Shown one piece after another: positions 25,862 to 34,820 of a stretch of DNA of 64,000 nt. The stretch is from Actinomadura macra NBRC 14102 (GTDB lineage Bacteria > Actinomycetota > Actinomycetes > Streptosporangiales > Streptosporangiaceae). The first letter of the stretch is position 1; each line of letters opens with the position of its first letter. The stretch covers positions 186,001 to 250,000 of the forward strand of contig NZ_BCQT01000011.1 of NCBI RefSeq assembly GCF_001552215.1. Reading direction: 5' to 3'. Both the position numbers and the translations under genes were made by a program. The notes beneath the pieces are model-generated. The model made no database searches. It saw only the letters and a list, made by a program, of their open reading frames with translations, and was not told the origin of the DNA.

Positions 25862-27840
25862 GAGGTCGGCTCGGCGGGGTGGGTGCGGCGCCGGCGCGCG
25901 TAGTCGGCGATGGCGGCCAGGGCGTCGGGGTCGGTCAGTGCGTCGGAGCTGGCGACCTGGTCGGCGGACGCGCCGAGCAGGATGTGTTTCACCGGGACCT
26001 CCAGCTTCTTGCCGGTCCGTGTCCGGGGGACGGCGGGGATCGCGACGATGGCGTCGGGGACGTGCCGCGGGGACAGCGCGTCCCGCAGGTCCTGGGTGAT
26101 CCTGCGGCGCAGGGCGTCGTCGAGTCCTTGTGGGGCGGCCACGAACAGCAGCAGTTCGCCGTTGCCGCCGTCGGGATCCTCCAGGTGGACGATCAGGCTG
26201 TCCTCGATACCGGGGATGTTCTCGACGACGGCGTAGAACTCGGCCGTCCCCAGCCGCACCCCGCCCCGGTTCAGAGTGGCGTCGGATCGTCCGGCGACGA
26301 CGCAGTGGCCTTCGGGGGCGAAGCGCACCCAGTCGCCGTGCCGCCACACGCCCGGGTAGTGCTGGAAGTAGGCGGCCCGGTAGCGGGAGCCGTCCGGGTC
26401 GTCCCAGAACCCGACGGGCATGGACGGCATGGGCTCGGTGATGACCAGCTCGCCCAGTTCGTGGACGATCGCCTCGCCCTGCGGATCGTAGGCGCGCGCG
26501 GCGACGCCCAGGCACGGACCGGAGATCGCCCCGGCACGCACCGGCTGCATGGGGCCGCCCTGGAGCAGGCCGCTGCACACGTCGGTGCCGCCGCTGCCGA
26601 CGTTGAGTAGGACCTGGTCACCGAACTGCCGCGCCACCCAGCGGAAACCCTCTGCGGGAAGCGGGCTTCCCGCGACGCCCAGTTGTCGCAGCGCGGACAG
26701 ATCGAACTCGCCGGCCGGTCGCACGCCCTGTTTCCGGCAGGCCATGACGTAGCCGGGGCTGACGCCCACCAGGGTGGCGCCGGTCTCGGCGGCCAGCCGC
26801 CACTGCGCGGTCAGGTCGGGGTACAGCGGGTTCCCGTCGATCATCACGATCGAGGCGCGCAGCAGCAGCGCCGACACCTGGGCGTTCCACAGCATCCAGG
26901 CGGTGGTACTGAACCACAGCATCCGGTCGCCGGGGCGCAGGTCCCAGCTCAGCGCGTGGTTCTTGAGGTGCTCGATCAGGATGCCGCCGTGGCAATGCAC
27001 GATCGCCTTGGGCCGTCCGGTCGTGCCGGAGGAGAACAGTACGAACAGCGGATGGTCGAACGGGACGGGCTCAAAGCCCGGGTCCGCGGGCCCGGCGAGC
27101 AGGTCGTCCCAGCCGAGCGCGCCGGGCGTCGCGTCCCCGGAGCCGTCGCGGTAGGGGACGTGGACGGTGTGCCTCAGCGTCGGCAGCGCGGCGCGGATCT
27201 CGGCGACCTGCGCGCGCCGGTCGATGTCGCGGTCGCCGTAGCGGTACCCGGCGACGGTGAGCAGGACGGTGGGTTCGAGTTGGGCGAAGCGGTCGACGAC
27301 GGCGCGCGGGCCGAACTCGGGGGCGCAGCCGGCCCAGATCGCGCCGAGGCTCGCGGTGGCCAGGAACGCCACGAGCGTCTCGGGGATGTTGGGCAGGTAG
27401 GCCACGACCCGATCACCTCGGCGCACGCCCAGCCGCCGCAGACTCGCCCGGGCCCTTGCGACCTGGTCGCCCAGCTCACCGAAGGTCAGCTCGATGCGCG
27501 GACGGGTCTGGGAGTACGCGGCGACCGCTGTGCGGTCCCGGTCTTCCGGCAGGCCGACGGCGTGCTCGGCGTAGTTGAGGGTCGCGCCGGGGAACCACTC
27601 GGCACCGGGCATCGCGCGCCGGCCCAGTACGGCCCGGGGCGGGGTGTGGGCGCGGACCCCGAAGTACGACCAGATGGACGACCAGAACCCGTCCAGGTCG
27701 CCGACCGACCACCGCCACAGCGCGTCGTAGTCGCCGAAGACCAGGTCCCGTTCGTCCTCCAGCCAGCGCAGGTAGCCGCCGAGGCGGGTATCGGACAGCT
27801 TCACCAGGTCCGGGACGCTGAGGATCTCGTCCTGGGTCAT
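25858..27840 (-). CDS. Acetoacetate-CoA ligase (acetoacetyl-CoA synthetase)
   Basis: 660 residues, the size of acetoacetyl-CoA synthetases. The adenylate-forming motif is LFSSGTTGRPKAIVH, followed by the family-specific GDRMLWFSTTAWMLWNAQ. The N-terminus GFWSSIWSYFGVRAH and PGAEWFPGATLNYAE are typical, and the C-terminal lysine motif is RTRTGKKLEVPVK. It activates acetoacetate or a related 3-oxo acid with ATP and CoA. It overlaps both neighbours by 4 nt in a tightly coupled operon. Confidence 0.92.
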   Translation of the reverse strand: MTQDEILSVPDLVKLSDTRLGGYLRWLEDERDLVFGDYDALWRWSVGDLDGFWSSIWSYFGVRAHTPPRAVLGRRAMPGAEWFPGATLNYAEHAVGLPEDRDRTAVAAYSQTRPRIELTFGELGDQVARARASLRRLGVRRGDRVVAYLPNIPETLVAFLATASLGAIWAGCAPEFGPRAVVDRFAQLEPTVLLTVAGYRYGDRDIDRRAQVAEIRAALPTLRHTVHVPYRDGSGDATPGALGWDDLLAGPADPGFEPVPFDHPLFVLFSSGTTGRPKAIVHCHGGILIEHLKNHALSWDLRPGDRMLWFSTTAWMLWNAQVSALLLRASIVMIDGNPLYPDLTAQWRLAAETGATLVGVSPGYVMACRKQGVRPAGEFDLSALRQLGVAGSPLPAEGFRWVARQFGDQVLLNVGSGGTDVCSGLLQGGPMQPVRAGAISGPCLGVAARAYDPQGEAIVHELGELVITEPMPSMPVGFWDDPDGSRYRAAYFQHYPGVWRHGDWVRFAPEGHCVVAGRSDATLNRGGVRLGTAEFYAVVENIPGIEDSLIVHLEDPDGGNGELLLFVAAPQGLDDALRRRITQDLRDALSPRHVPDAIVAIPAVPRTRTGKKLEVPVKHILLGASADQVASSDALTDPDALAAIADYARRRRTHPAEPTS

Positions 27841-28601
27841 CGCGTCACCTTCGCCGCTCGGTGTTCCAGGAACGCCCGCATCCGAGCCTTGGCCTCGTCG
27901 CTGCCCGCCGCGACGGCGGCCATCAGCGACTCCATGAGGTAGCCGGTGGTGGGGGCGGCCTCGGCGATGCCCGGCAAGGCTCGCAGTACCGCGAAGTTGG
28001 TCAGGGGAGCGTTGGCGGCGATGCGTTCGGCCAGTTCCAGTCCCTTGTGCAGGCCTTGGTCCTCACCCACCAGATAGTGGGAGATGCCGATCGCCAAGCC
28101 CTGCTCGGCGTCGTAGACCCGGCCGGTCAGCATCATGTCCGTCACCCGGTGCACCCCGATCAGCCGGGGCACGCGCACCGAGCCGCCGCCGCCGACGAAC
28201 AGTCCGCGCTGCCCCTCGGGCAGCGCATAGAACGCCGTCGGCTCGGCCACCCGGATGTGCGCGGCCGCCGCCAGTTCCAGCCCGCCGCCGACGACCGCTC
28301 CCTTGAGCACGGCCACCACCGGTACCGGGCCCTGCTCGATCCGATCCAGTACCCGATGCCACATCAGCGAGTGCTCCAGCGCCTCCTCGATCGGGCGGTC
28401 GGCCAGCTCGGCCAGATCCAGCCCGGCCGAGAAGTGATCGCCGTCCGCCGCAAGCACGATCACGCGGACGCCAGGCGGCGGCGCGGCGAAGAACTCCTCC
28501 ACCGCCAGCAGCGTCGCGTCGTCGAGGGCGTTGCGCTTGGCCTCTCGGCAGATCCTCAGGACCGCCACGTCACCGTGATCGTCCACCCTTGTCGTCGTCA
28601 A
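27837..28601 (-). CDS. Enoyl-CoA hydratase/isomerase
   Basis: 254 residues of the crotonase fold with oxyanion-hole segments DHFSAGLDLAEL and GAVVGGGLELAAAAHIRVAE and the LPEGQRGLFVGGG stretch. The start is TTG at 28601 behind ggagga, about 20 nt from the predicted transcription start. It is the first gene of the operon continuing with the ligase, the dehydrogenase and the amidohydrolase, and its promoter contains the PaaX-type element. Confidence 0.88.
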   Translation of the reverse strand: MTTTRVDDHGDVAVLRICREAKRNALDDATLLAVEEFFAAPPPGVRVIVLAADGDHFSAGLDLAELADRPIEEALEHSLMWHRVLDRIEQGPVPVVAVLKGAVVGGGLELAAAAHIRVAEPTAFYALPEGQRGLFVGGGGSVRVPRLIGVHRVTDMMLTGRVYDAEQGLAIGISHYLVGEDQGLHKGLELAERIAANAPLTNFAVLRALPGIAEAAPTTGYLMESLMAAVAAGSDEAKARMRAFLEHRAAKVTR

Positions 28602-28628
28602 TCGATCCTCCGATGGTCTCCGAGAGCA

Positions 28629-28667
28629 ATATCCGGCAGAACAATAACTACAGTCAAGAAAGTGACG
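28629..28667 (-). promoter_or_regulatory. Promoter with overlapping operator of the CoA-pathway operon
   Basis: On the minus strand: -35 TTGACT (28657-28652), 17-bp spacer, -10 GGATAT (28634-28629). The inverted repeat GTCA-AGAAAG-TGAC (28653-28666) covers the -35. The same element and spacing occur at 30193-30230 and 31251-31289. The spacer end and -10 (TTCTGCCGGATATTGC) nearly equal those of the esterase promoter. Confidence 0.8.
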
Positions 28668-28786
28668 AATATTGCATCCTGAGTCCCTGGAGGTTGTCGC
28701 AGGCGTCCGGGACGCCTCCGGCATGAACGCGGAGCGGCAGCGCCGGCGGGGGGAGGTGTCCGTGGACCGCCGGCGTGGAGCATGGC

Positions 28787-30151
28787 CTATCTGTGGACGG
28801 GCTGTGTGATCAGGGGATCCGGCGTGTGGTGCACGAACGCCGAGCCGTCGCTGCCGAGGCGGGCGGCGGCCCGGTTCAGACTCTCCGGTGTCGCCACCGC
28901 CCCCCACCGCCCGTTCACCGTGCGGGCATGGATCGCCTCGACGGCGGCCAGGGTCTCGGCGACGGTGAACCGGCAGTGGCCGGCGCGGTCGACGTACGCC
29001 TGGCGCAGCAGTGATGCGCGGCCGGCCTGGGCGACGCGGCGGGCGTAGACGGTCTCGTGCCCGGTCGCGGCGAGGTTGTCGGAGGTGGTGTGCAGGTTCA
29101 GGCTGGGCACGCTCAAACGTCCGTTCGGCACTGAGGTGTTCAGCATGGTGGCCAGCGCCGTGGGTTCGGCGTGGATCGAGGCGGTCCGGGTGAGCCGTTC
29201 GAGGTCGGCGTCCAGGTCCAGGTTCGCCTGCCGGTACAGGGCCCGGACCTGGGGACGGGCGGTGGAGCGGCGAAGCAGTTCGGCGTAGTCGACACCGGCG
29301 GTCCACGCGCTGTTGCCGCCGACCGCCGACTCGATCCAGTACCGCCCGCCCATCACGAACCCGAGCGTGTTGCCGGCGGTCAGCCACTTGTACTGCTGCA
29401 GTTCGCGTCCCGGGTAGTCGGTGCGCGCGGGCGCGTCCTCTCCGGGAAACCAGGACGGCAGATTCAGCAGGGCGGACGCCAGCGCGATCCGCGCCCGGCC
29501 GTCCGTGGTGCGCTGGGCCTCGGTCACCAGTTCGGTCAGCCGAGCTCCGGACGTGTTGGCCTCGTCGGGGTTGGTGAACCCGGTGAGCTTGACCTGCCGG
29601 CCGGGTGCCAGCAATTGGGTCAGGGCGTGCTCGCCGTTGAGCTGGTAGTTGTTCAGGTCGGCGGCACCGCCGACCATGGAGCAGGTGGTCAGAGCGCCGT
29701 CGACGGCTCGGGTCTCGGCGATCCGGGCGCTGACCAGACCGCCCATGGACTGGCCGAAGGCGATCGTGTACCGCGGGTGGGCGACGCGCTCGCCGAAGTC
29801 CTCCGCGGCGCCCAGAGTCGAGCCGACGGCGGTGTTCATCGCCCACAGCGACCCGGGGGCGTAGGACGATCCGACCAGCGCGTAGCCGCGCCCGAGCAGC
29901 GCCTTACCGATCCCGGGATCGGGGGCGTCGACAGGCAGCAAGGGCCCGAAGCCATGGCTGTAGAGCAGCAGCGTGCCGTTCCAGTTCTCCGGGACGTCGG
30001 CGACCCAACTGGAGCCGTCGGGCCGGGTACCGGTGAAGTGGCCGGACGGAGCCGCGGCCGCGGCCACCGGCGCCGGGGACGTGAGGACACTCACCGTGGC
30101 CAGTGCCGTGAGGGTCGCGAGTCCGGGCGCCCGACGCCTGGTGCTTCTCAT
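28787..30151 (-). CDS. Secreted alpha/beta-fold esterase (lipase/tannase-like)
   Basis: 454 residues with an arginine-rich start and signal peptide ending near PVAAAAA. The nucleophile elbow is GQSMGG (Ser about residue 155); the His is probably in RAGHCRFTVAE near the C-terminus. No membrane anchor is seen, so the enzyme should be extracellular. It has its own promoter with a PaaX-type operator, linking it to uptake and CoA-dependent oxidation of the released acid. The substrate ester is unknown. Confidence 0.8.
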   Translation of the reverse strand: MRSTRRRAPGLATLTALATVSVLTSPAPVAAAAAPSGHFTGTRPDGSSWVADVPENWNGTLLLYSHGFGPLLPVDAPDPGIGKALLGRGYALVGSSYAPGSLWAMNTAVGSTLGAAEDFGERVAHPRYTIAFGQSMGGLVSARIAETRAVDGALTTCSMVGGAADLNNYQLNGEHALTQLLAPGRQVKLTGFTNPDEANTSGARLTELVTEAQRTTDGRARIALASALLNLPSWFPGEDAPARTDYPGRELQQYKWLTAGNTLGFVMGGRYWIESAVGGNSAWTAGVDYAELLRRSTARPQVRALYRQANLDLDADLERLTRTASIHAEPTALATMLNTSVPNGRLSVPSLNLHTTSDNLAATGHETVYARRVAQAGRASLLRQAYVDRAGHCRFTVAETLAAVEAIHARTVNGRWGAVATPESLNRAAARLGSDGSAFVHHTPDPLITQPVHR

Positions 30152-30192
30152 GAGGGCTCCTCGTCAGATACGCGGGGGTGAGAGACGCCGCA

Positions 30193-30230
30193 ATATTCGG
30201 CAGAAATTTTGCGAAAGTCAACAATCTGCC
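30193..30230 (-). promoter_or_regulatory. Promoter with overlapping operator of the secreted esterase
   Basis: Minus strand: -35 TTGACT (30221-30216), 17-bp spacer, -10 GAATAT (30198-30193). The operator is imperfect: GTCA-ACAATC-TGCC (30217-30230). The segment TTCTGCCGAATATTGC matches the CoA-operon promoter in 15 of 16 positions. Confidence 0.75.
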
Positions 30231-30368
30231 TAGTTTTCGCCCCGGTCTGTCAGTGCCTCCCCGCTCGGGCACCGGCTCATGGACGTGTCCAAAACCGCGG
30301 AAGAGCCCCGGAAGGCATGCCGCGGCCGACCGTTCCGTACCGCTTCCGGCCTCAATGCGGCGGGCGGC

Positions 30369-31223
30369 TCAGCGGAGCTCGGCCAGCTCCAAGCTGCGGT
30401 CGGCGAGGTCACGTGCCCTTGCCTGGTAGCGGTCGCGCAGCGTGTACAGCCGTTCCTGGGCGCGGATCGCGGGCCAGCCGTACGGCAGGTGGCGTAGCGG
30501 GATGCGCGGGTCCGCCCGGACCAGGTCGAGCCACTCGGTGGTCACGAGCAGGTAGCGGGCCAGGTCGTCGGGGGCTTCGGGGGCCGGCTCGGGGTGGTCC
30601 CAGCGGTCCAGCCAGGCCCGGTATCCGGCGGCGATCGCGTCCAGGTCGAAGGCGTCCCGGATCATGCTCGCTTCGTCGGTGGGCGGCAGGACGGGCCCGG
30701 CGAACACCCGGACGTGCGCGTCCAGGCCGAGGTCGGCGGTCACCTCGGCGACGTCCACCCGGGCGGGCGAGATCCACAGCCCGTTGCCGACCGGGCCGAA
30801 CCCGGCCCAGGCCAGCCGGGAGCGCAGCTCGTGCCGGCGGCTCTGCCAGGACTCGGGCAGCGAGAACGCCAGGACCGTCCAACCACCGTCCCAGTCGTCG
30901 TTGACCACACCGCGCTCCCAGACCCGCTCCTCGCCGTCGGCAAGAACGCGGCGGGACCGCTCGGTCAGCCCGAAGAACACGCGGCGGCCGTCCCGGTGCC
31001 GGGTCAGCAGGCCGCGCGCCACCATCCGGCTCAGCGTGGAGCGGACCGCGTGCTCGCCGACCCCGAGCCGGCCCAGCACCTCGATGAAGCTCCCGGAGAA
31101 CACCGCCACATCGCGTCCGAGCACGTAGTTGCCCAGGAACGTCAACATCAGCGACTGCGGGCGGGCCCTGGGGACCTCGATCTCGGCGGTTCCGGACGCG
31201 GTCTCGGGCACGGCTTCGGGCAC
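30369..31223 (-). CDS. PaaX-family transcriptional repressor
   Basis: 284 residues. The N-terminal winged helix is recognisable (SLMLTFLGNYVLGRD, VRSTLSRMVARGLLTRHRDGRR), followed by the PaaX central domain (GGWTVLAFSLPESWQSRRHELRSRLAWAGFG) and the C-terminal domain (RDAFDLDAIAAGY). PaaX of E. coli represses phenylacetate catabolism and is released by an aryl-CoA ester. The gene is divergent from the importer operon, and the GTCA-N6-TGAC element lies between them. The start is GTG at 31223; a second in-frame GTG lies 12 nt downstream. Confidence 0.9.
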   Translation of the reverse strand: MPEAVPETASGTAEIEVPRARPQSLMLTFLGNYVLGRDVAVFSGSFIEVLGRLGVGEHAVRSTLSRMVARGLLTRHRDGRRVFFGLTERSRRVLADGEERVWERGVVNDDWDGGWTVLAFSLPESWQSRRHELRSRLAWAGFGPVGNGLWISPARVDVAEVTADLGLDAHVRVFAGPVLPPTDEASMIRDAFDLDAIAAGYRAWLDRWDHPEPAPEAPDDLARYLLVTTEWLDLVRADPRIPLRHLPYGWPAIRAQERLYTLRDRYQARARDLADRSLELAELR

Positions 31224-31250
31224 GGCCAGATCTTCTCACAGAGCAAAGTT

Positions 31251-31289
31251 CGTCAGATTCTTGACGGTGATTACAGATCAGCCTAAGTT
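31251..31289 (+). promoter_or_regulatory. Promoter with overlapping operator of the importer operon
   Basis: -35 TTGACG (31261-31266), 17-bp spacer, -10 TAAGTT (31284-31289). The inverted repeat CGTCA-GATTCT-TGACG (31251-31266) is the most complete copy of the element. It also lies 28 bp from the PaaX start codon, so autoregulation is possible. Confidence 0.8.
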
Positions 31290-31325
31290 CACGGTACCTT
31301 CCGCGATCGCACCCGGAGTCGTCCG

Positions 31326-32513
31326 ATGCGCAAGATCCTTCCTGCCCTGACCGCCGCGGCGCTGCTCACCGCGACGGCGGCCTGCGGCGGCTCCGCCGAC
31401 GGCGGCGCCACCATCAAGATCGGTTTCATCGAGTCGCTGAGCGGCAACTACGCCCCCCTGGGCGGCGAGGCCAAAAAGACGGTCGACCTGGCGGTCGAGC
31501 AGATCAACGCCCAAGGCGGCATCGGCGGCAAACGGATCGAGCTGATCACCCTCGACGACAAGACACTGCCCGACCAGGGCGTGCTGCACTACAACAAACT
31601 CCGCTCGCGCAAGGTCACCGCGATCATCGGCTCGACGTTCTCCAACGTCGGCCTGGCCGTCGAGCCGCTCGCCGAACGCGACAGGATCCCGTACGTGTCG
31701 CTGGCGCCCGCCGACAAGCAGGTCGACCCGATCCGCAAGTACACCTTCGTCGTCCCGGCACTGTCCTCGCAGTACGCCGAGGCGATGCTCCAGTACTTCC
31801 AGGTACACAAGATCACCAAAGTGGCGATGGCCTACGACACCAAGAGCGCCTACGCGCTGGCCGGACGCGACGGCATGACCAAACGCGCCGCCGCCTACGG
31901 CGTGAGCATCGTCAAGCAGGAGCCGTTCGAGACGACCGCCGGCGACTTCAGCCCGATCTTCGCGCACGTGCGCGGCAGCGGCGCCCAGGCACTCGCGGTG
32001 TGGGCCAGCGGCGCGCCCGGCGTCACCCTGGCCAAGCAGTACCCCACCTCGGGGCTGAAGCTGCCACTGTTCATGACCGGTTCCCAGTCCAGCAAGCTGT
32101 GGCTGCAACCGGTCGGCGCCGCCGCCGAGGGCGTCTACGTGCAAAGCGCCGTCGGTGTCGTCGGCGACACCCTGCCCGGCGGCAGACTCAAGAACGCCGT
32201 GACCGAGATGTCCGGACCGTTCCGGCAGAAGTACGGCTACCAGCCGCCGCAGTTCGCGATGGACGGCTACTCCGGTGTCAAACTGCTCGCCGCCGCCGTC
32301 CAGAAGGCCGGCGGCACCGACCGGGACAAGATCCGCGACGCGCTGGAGTCGCTGACGCTGGTCACCCCCACCGGCCGGTACTCCTACAGCGCCACCGACC
32401 ACTCCGGCCTCAAGCCCACCGACATCTCGATGAACCGGGTCAAGGACGGCGCGCTCGTGCCGACCCCGTGGTCGGCCGCCCGGCTCACCGCGGCCGCCGA
32501 GGCGATCGGATGA
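31326..32513 (+). CDS. Branched-chain-type ABC transporter substrate-binding lipoprotein
   Basis: 395 residues: lipoprotein signal (MRKILPALTAAALL, lipobox TAAC) and a LivJ-like binding protein (IKIGFIESLSGNYAPLGG, IIGSTFSNVGLAVEP). It heads the second importer of the window (with ATPases, then permeases), in the order S-G-F-H-M with 4-nt overlaps throughout. The ligand is probably an organic acid released by the esterase (inference). Confidence 0.9.
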   Translation: MRKILPALTAAALLTATAACGGSADGGATIKIGFIESLSGNYAPLGGEAKKTVDLAVEQINAQGGIGGKRIELITLDDKTLPDQGVLHYNKLRSRKVTAIIGSTFSNVGLAVEPLAERDRIPYVSLAPADKQVDPIRKYTFVVPALSSQYAEAMLQYFQVHKITKVAMAYDTKSAYALAGRDGMTKRAAAYGVSIVKQEPFETTAGDFSPIFAHVRGSGAQALAVWASGAPGVTLAKQYPTSGLKLPLFMTGSQSSKLWLQPVGAAAEGVYVQSAVGVVGDTLPGGRLKNAVTEMSGPFRQKYGYQPPQFAMDGYSGVKLLAAAVQKAGGTDRDKIRDALESLTLVTPTGRYSYSATDHSGLKPTDISMNRVKDGALVPTPWSAARLTAAAEAIG

Positions 32514-33277
32514 CGCCGCTGCTGGAGGTCGAGGGCCTCGGCCGGGCGTTCGGCGGCGTGTACGCGCTCCGCGACGTCAGCCTCGCCGTCACCCGGGGCC
32601 AGACCCGCGCGGTGATTGGCCCGAACGGCGCGGGCAAGTCCACCCTGTTCAACCTGATCAGCGGGCATCTGCGGCCCGACCACGGTCAGGTCCGCTACGG
32701 CGGGCGGCGCATCGACCGGCTCAGTCCAGGCAAGCGCGCTCGCCTCGGTATCGCGACCGTGTTCCAGGGCGCCCGGCTGTTCGCGGGGATGACCGCGCTG
32801 GAGAACGTCATGGTCGGCGCGCACGCCCGGACCCGGCACGGGTTCGCGTCCGCCGCGGTGCGCCTGCCGGCGCACCGGCGCGAAGAGGCCCAGATCAGGG
32901 CCGACGCGCTCGCCGCGCTGGCCCGGGTCGGCCTGCACGACTGGGCGCACCGCCCCGCCGAGGCGCTCCCGCTCGGGCAGCAACGCTCGCTCCAGGTGGC
33001 GCGGGCGCTGTGCGCCCGGCCGACTCTGCTGCTGCTGGACGAGCCCGCCTCGGGACTGCGCGCCGCCGAACGCCGGGCGCTGGCGCAACTGGTGGAGAGC
33101 CTGGGCGCCGAGGGCCTGACGATCATGCTGGTCGAGCACGACGTCGCGTTGGTCACCCGGCTGGCCGACCAGGTCAGCGTCCTCGACCTCGGCGCGCAGA
33201 TCGCAGCCGGGACGCCCACCCAGATCCGCCGGGACGAGAACGTCATCGCCGCCTACCTCGGGCCGGGGCACACGTGA
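32510..33277 (+). CDS. ABC transporter ATPase, LivG type
   Basis: 255 residues from the ATG at 32510 (overlaps the previous stop). Walker A GPNGAGKSTLF, Walker B LLLLDEPASGL, with a degenerate signature LPLGQQRSLQVA. The extra LivG insertion (FAGMTALENVMVGAHARTRH) is present. Confidence 0.92.
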   Translation: MTPLLEVEGLGRAFGGVYALRDVSLAVTRGQTRAVIGPNGAGKSTLFNLISGHLRPDHGQVRYGGRRIDRLSPGKRARLGIATVFQGARLFAGMTALENVMVGAHARTRHGFASAAVRLPAHRREEAQIRADALAALARVGLHDWAHRPAEALPLGQQRSLQVARALCARPTLLLLDEPASGLRAAERRALAQLVESLGAEGLTIMLVEHDVALVTRLADQVSVLDLGAQIAAGTPTQIRRDENVIAAYLGPGHT

Positions 33278-33960
33278 ACCCGGGCGACCCGCTGATCGAC
33301 GTGCGCGCTTTGACCGTCCGGTACGGTACCGCGACCGCCGTGGACGAGGTCTCGCTCACCGTGCAGCCGGGCGAGATGGTGGCGCTGATCGGGCCGAACG
33401 GCGCGGGCAAATCCTCGCTGGTCAATGCGATCATGGGCATTCTGCGACCGGCCGGCGGCCGCGCCGCCCTCGGTGGCCAGGCGGCCCTGGTCCCCGAGGG
33501 CCGCCATGTGTTTCCCGACCTGTCGGTCGAGGACAACCTGGCCCTGGGCGCGTGGCGTAGCCGCCGCGACAGGCGTTCTCGCGACACCGCCTGGGTCTAC
33601 CAACTGCTTCCCGGGCTGGTCCGGGTCCGTGACCAGCGTGCCGGCAGCCTGTCGGGCGGCCAGCAGCAGATGGTCGCCTTCGGACGAGCCCTGATGGCAC
33701 GCCCCGACGCGCTGGTCGTCGACGAGCTCTCGCTCGGGCTGGCCCCGCTGGTCACCGCCGATCTCACCGCGCACCTGACCGCCCTCAACGCCGAACAGGG
33801 AACGGCGGTCCTGCTGATCGAACAGAACGCTCGCCTGGCCCTGGGAATGTGCACCCGCGGCTACGTCATGGAAGCGGGCCGCATCCGCCTCCACGGCACC
33901 GCCGCCGAACTCCGTGACAGCGCCGAGGTCGCCGACGCCTACCTGGGAGCCGGGTCATGA
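33274..33960 (+). CDS. ABC transporter ATPase, LivF type
   Basis: 228 residues from a GTG overlapping the LivG stop. Walker A GPNGAGKSSLV, signature LSGGQQQMV, Walker B ALVVDELSLGLAP. Typical LivF size. Confidence 0.92.
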   Translation: MNPGDPLIDVRALTVRYGTATAVDEVSLTVQPGEMVALIGPNGAGKSSLVNAIMGILRPAGGRAALGGQAALVPEGRHVFPDLSVEDNLALGAWRSRRDRRSRDTAWVYQLLPGLVRVRDQRAGSLSGGQQQMVAFGRALMARPDALVVDELSLGLAPLVTADLTAHLTALNAEQGTAVLLIEQNARLALGMCTRGYVMEAGRIRLHGTAAELRDSAEVADAYLGAGS

Positions 33961-34820
33961 GCGCGTTCGCGCAGTACCTGATCTCCGGCCTCGCGATCGG
34001 GTGCGGCTTCGCGCTGCTGGCCAGCGGGCTGGTGACGATCAACCGCGTCACCCATGTCGTCAACTTCGCGCAGGGCATGTTCGCGGTCGTGGCCGGCATG
34101 ACCGCCGGTTCCCTGCTGTCGGCCGGGGTGCCGCACGGCCTCGCCGAGGCGGCGGCCGTCCTGATGGCCGGGCTGGTGGGCCTGCTCGTCGGGCTGGTGA
34201 CCCTCACCAGACCCGGCCTGGGCGCGCAGTCGTCGTTGATCGTGACACTGGGAATCGGGTTCGTGGCCTATGCCGTCGAGACGATCATCTGGGGTGACGA
34301 CCCGCGCTCCTTCCCCGGCCTGCCCGGCGCGGTCAGGATCGGCGACGCGTTCGTGCAGAAGCAGTCGTTCCTGGTGATCGGGGCGACCGCGATGGTCTTC
34401 GGGCTGCTGATGCCGTTCTTCACCCGCACCTACCTGGGCAAAGCGCTGACCGCCTGCGCATCCGACGCCTACGCGGCTCGGGCCGCCGGGATCGACGTGA
34501 CCCGGATGGGGCTGCTGGCGTTCGCGATCGGCGGCGTCCTCGGCGGCATCGCCGGGGTACTGCTGACCCCGTTGATGCCGGTGTCCTACAACAGCGACGT
34601 CCTGCTGATCACCAATGGGTTCGCCGCCGCAGTCTTCGGCGCGTTGACCCGTCCCGGATTGGCCCTGGGCGGCGCACTGGCCCTGGGCGTCGCCGAAGCC
34701 ATGGTCGCCGGATACGGAGAGGCGTCCTACCAGACCGTCGTCGCACTGGCACTGATGCTCGCGATCATGATCTGGCAGGCCACCCACCGTTCCGCGCTCC
34801 AGCACGAGGGAGCACGATGA
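33957..34820 (+). CDS. ABC transporter permease, LivH type
   Basis: 287 residues, about eight membrane segments, opening with YLISGLAIGCGFALLASGLV and VVNFAQGMF, the LivH pattern. Overlaps both neighbours by 4 nt. Confidence 0.9.
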   Translation: MSAFAQYLISGLAIGCGFALLASGLVTINRVTHVVNFAQGMFAVVAGMTAGSLLSAGVPHGLAEAAAVLMAGLVGLLVGLVTLTRPGLGAQSSLIVTLGIGFVAYAVETIIWGDDPRSFPGLPGAVRIGDAFVQKQSFLVIGATAMVFGLLMPFFTRTYLGKALTACASDAYAARAAGIDVTRMGLLAFAIGGVLGGIAGVLLTPLMPVSYNSDVLLITNGFAAAVFGALTRPGLALGGALALGVAEAMVAGYGEASYQTVVALALMLAIMIWQATHRSALQHEGAR

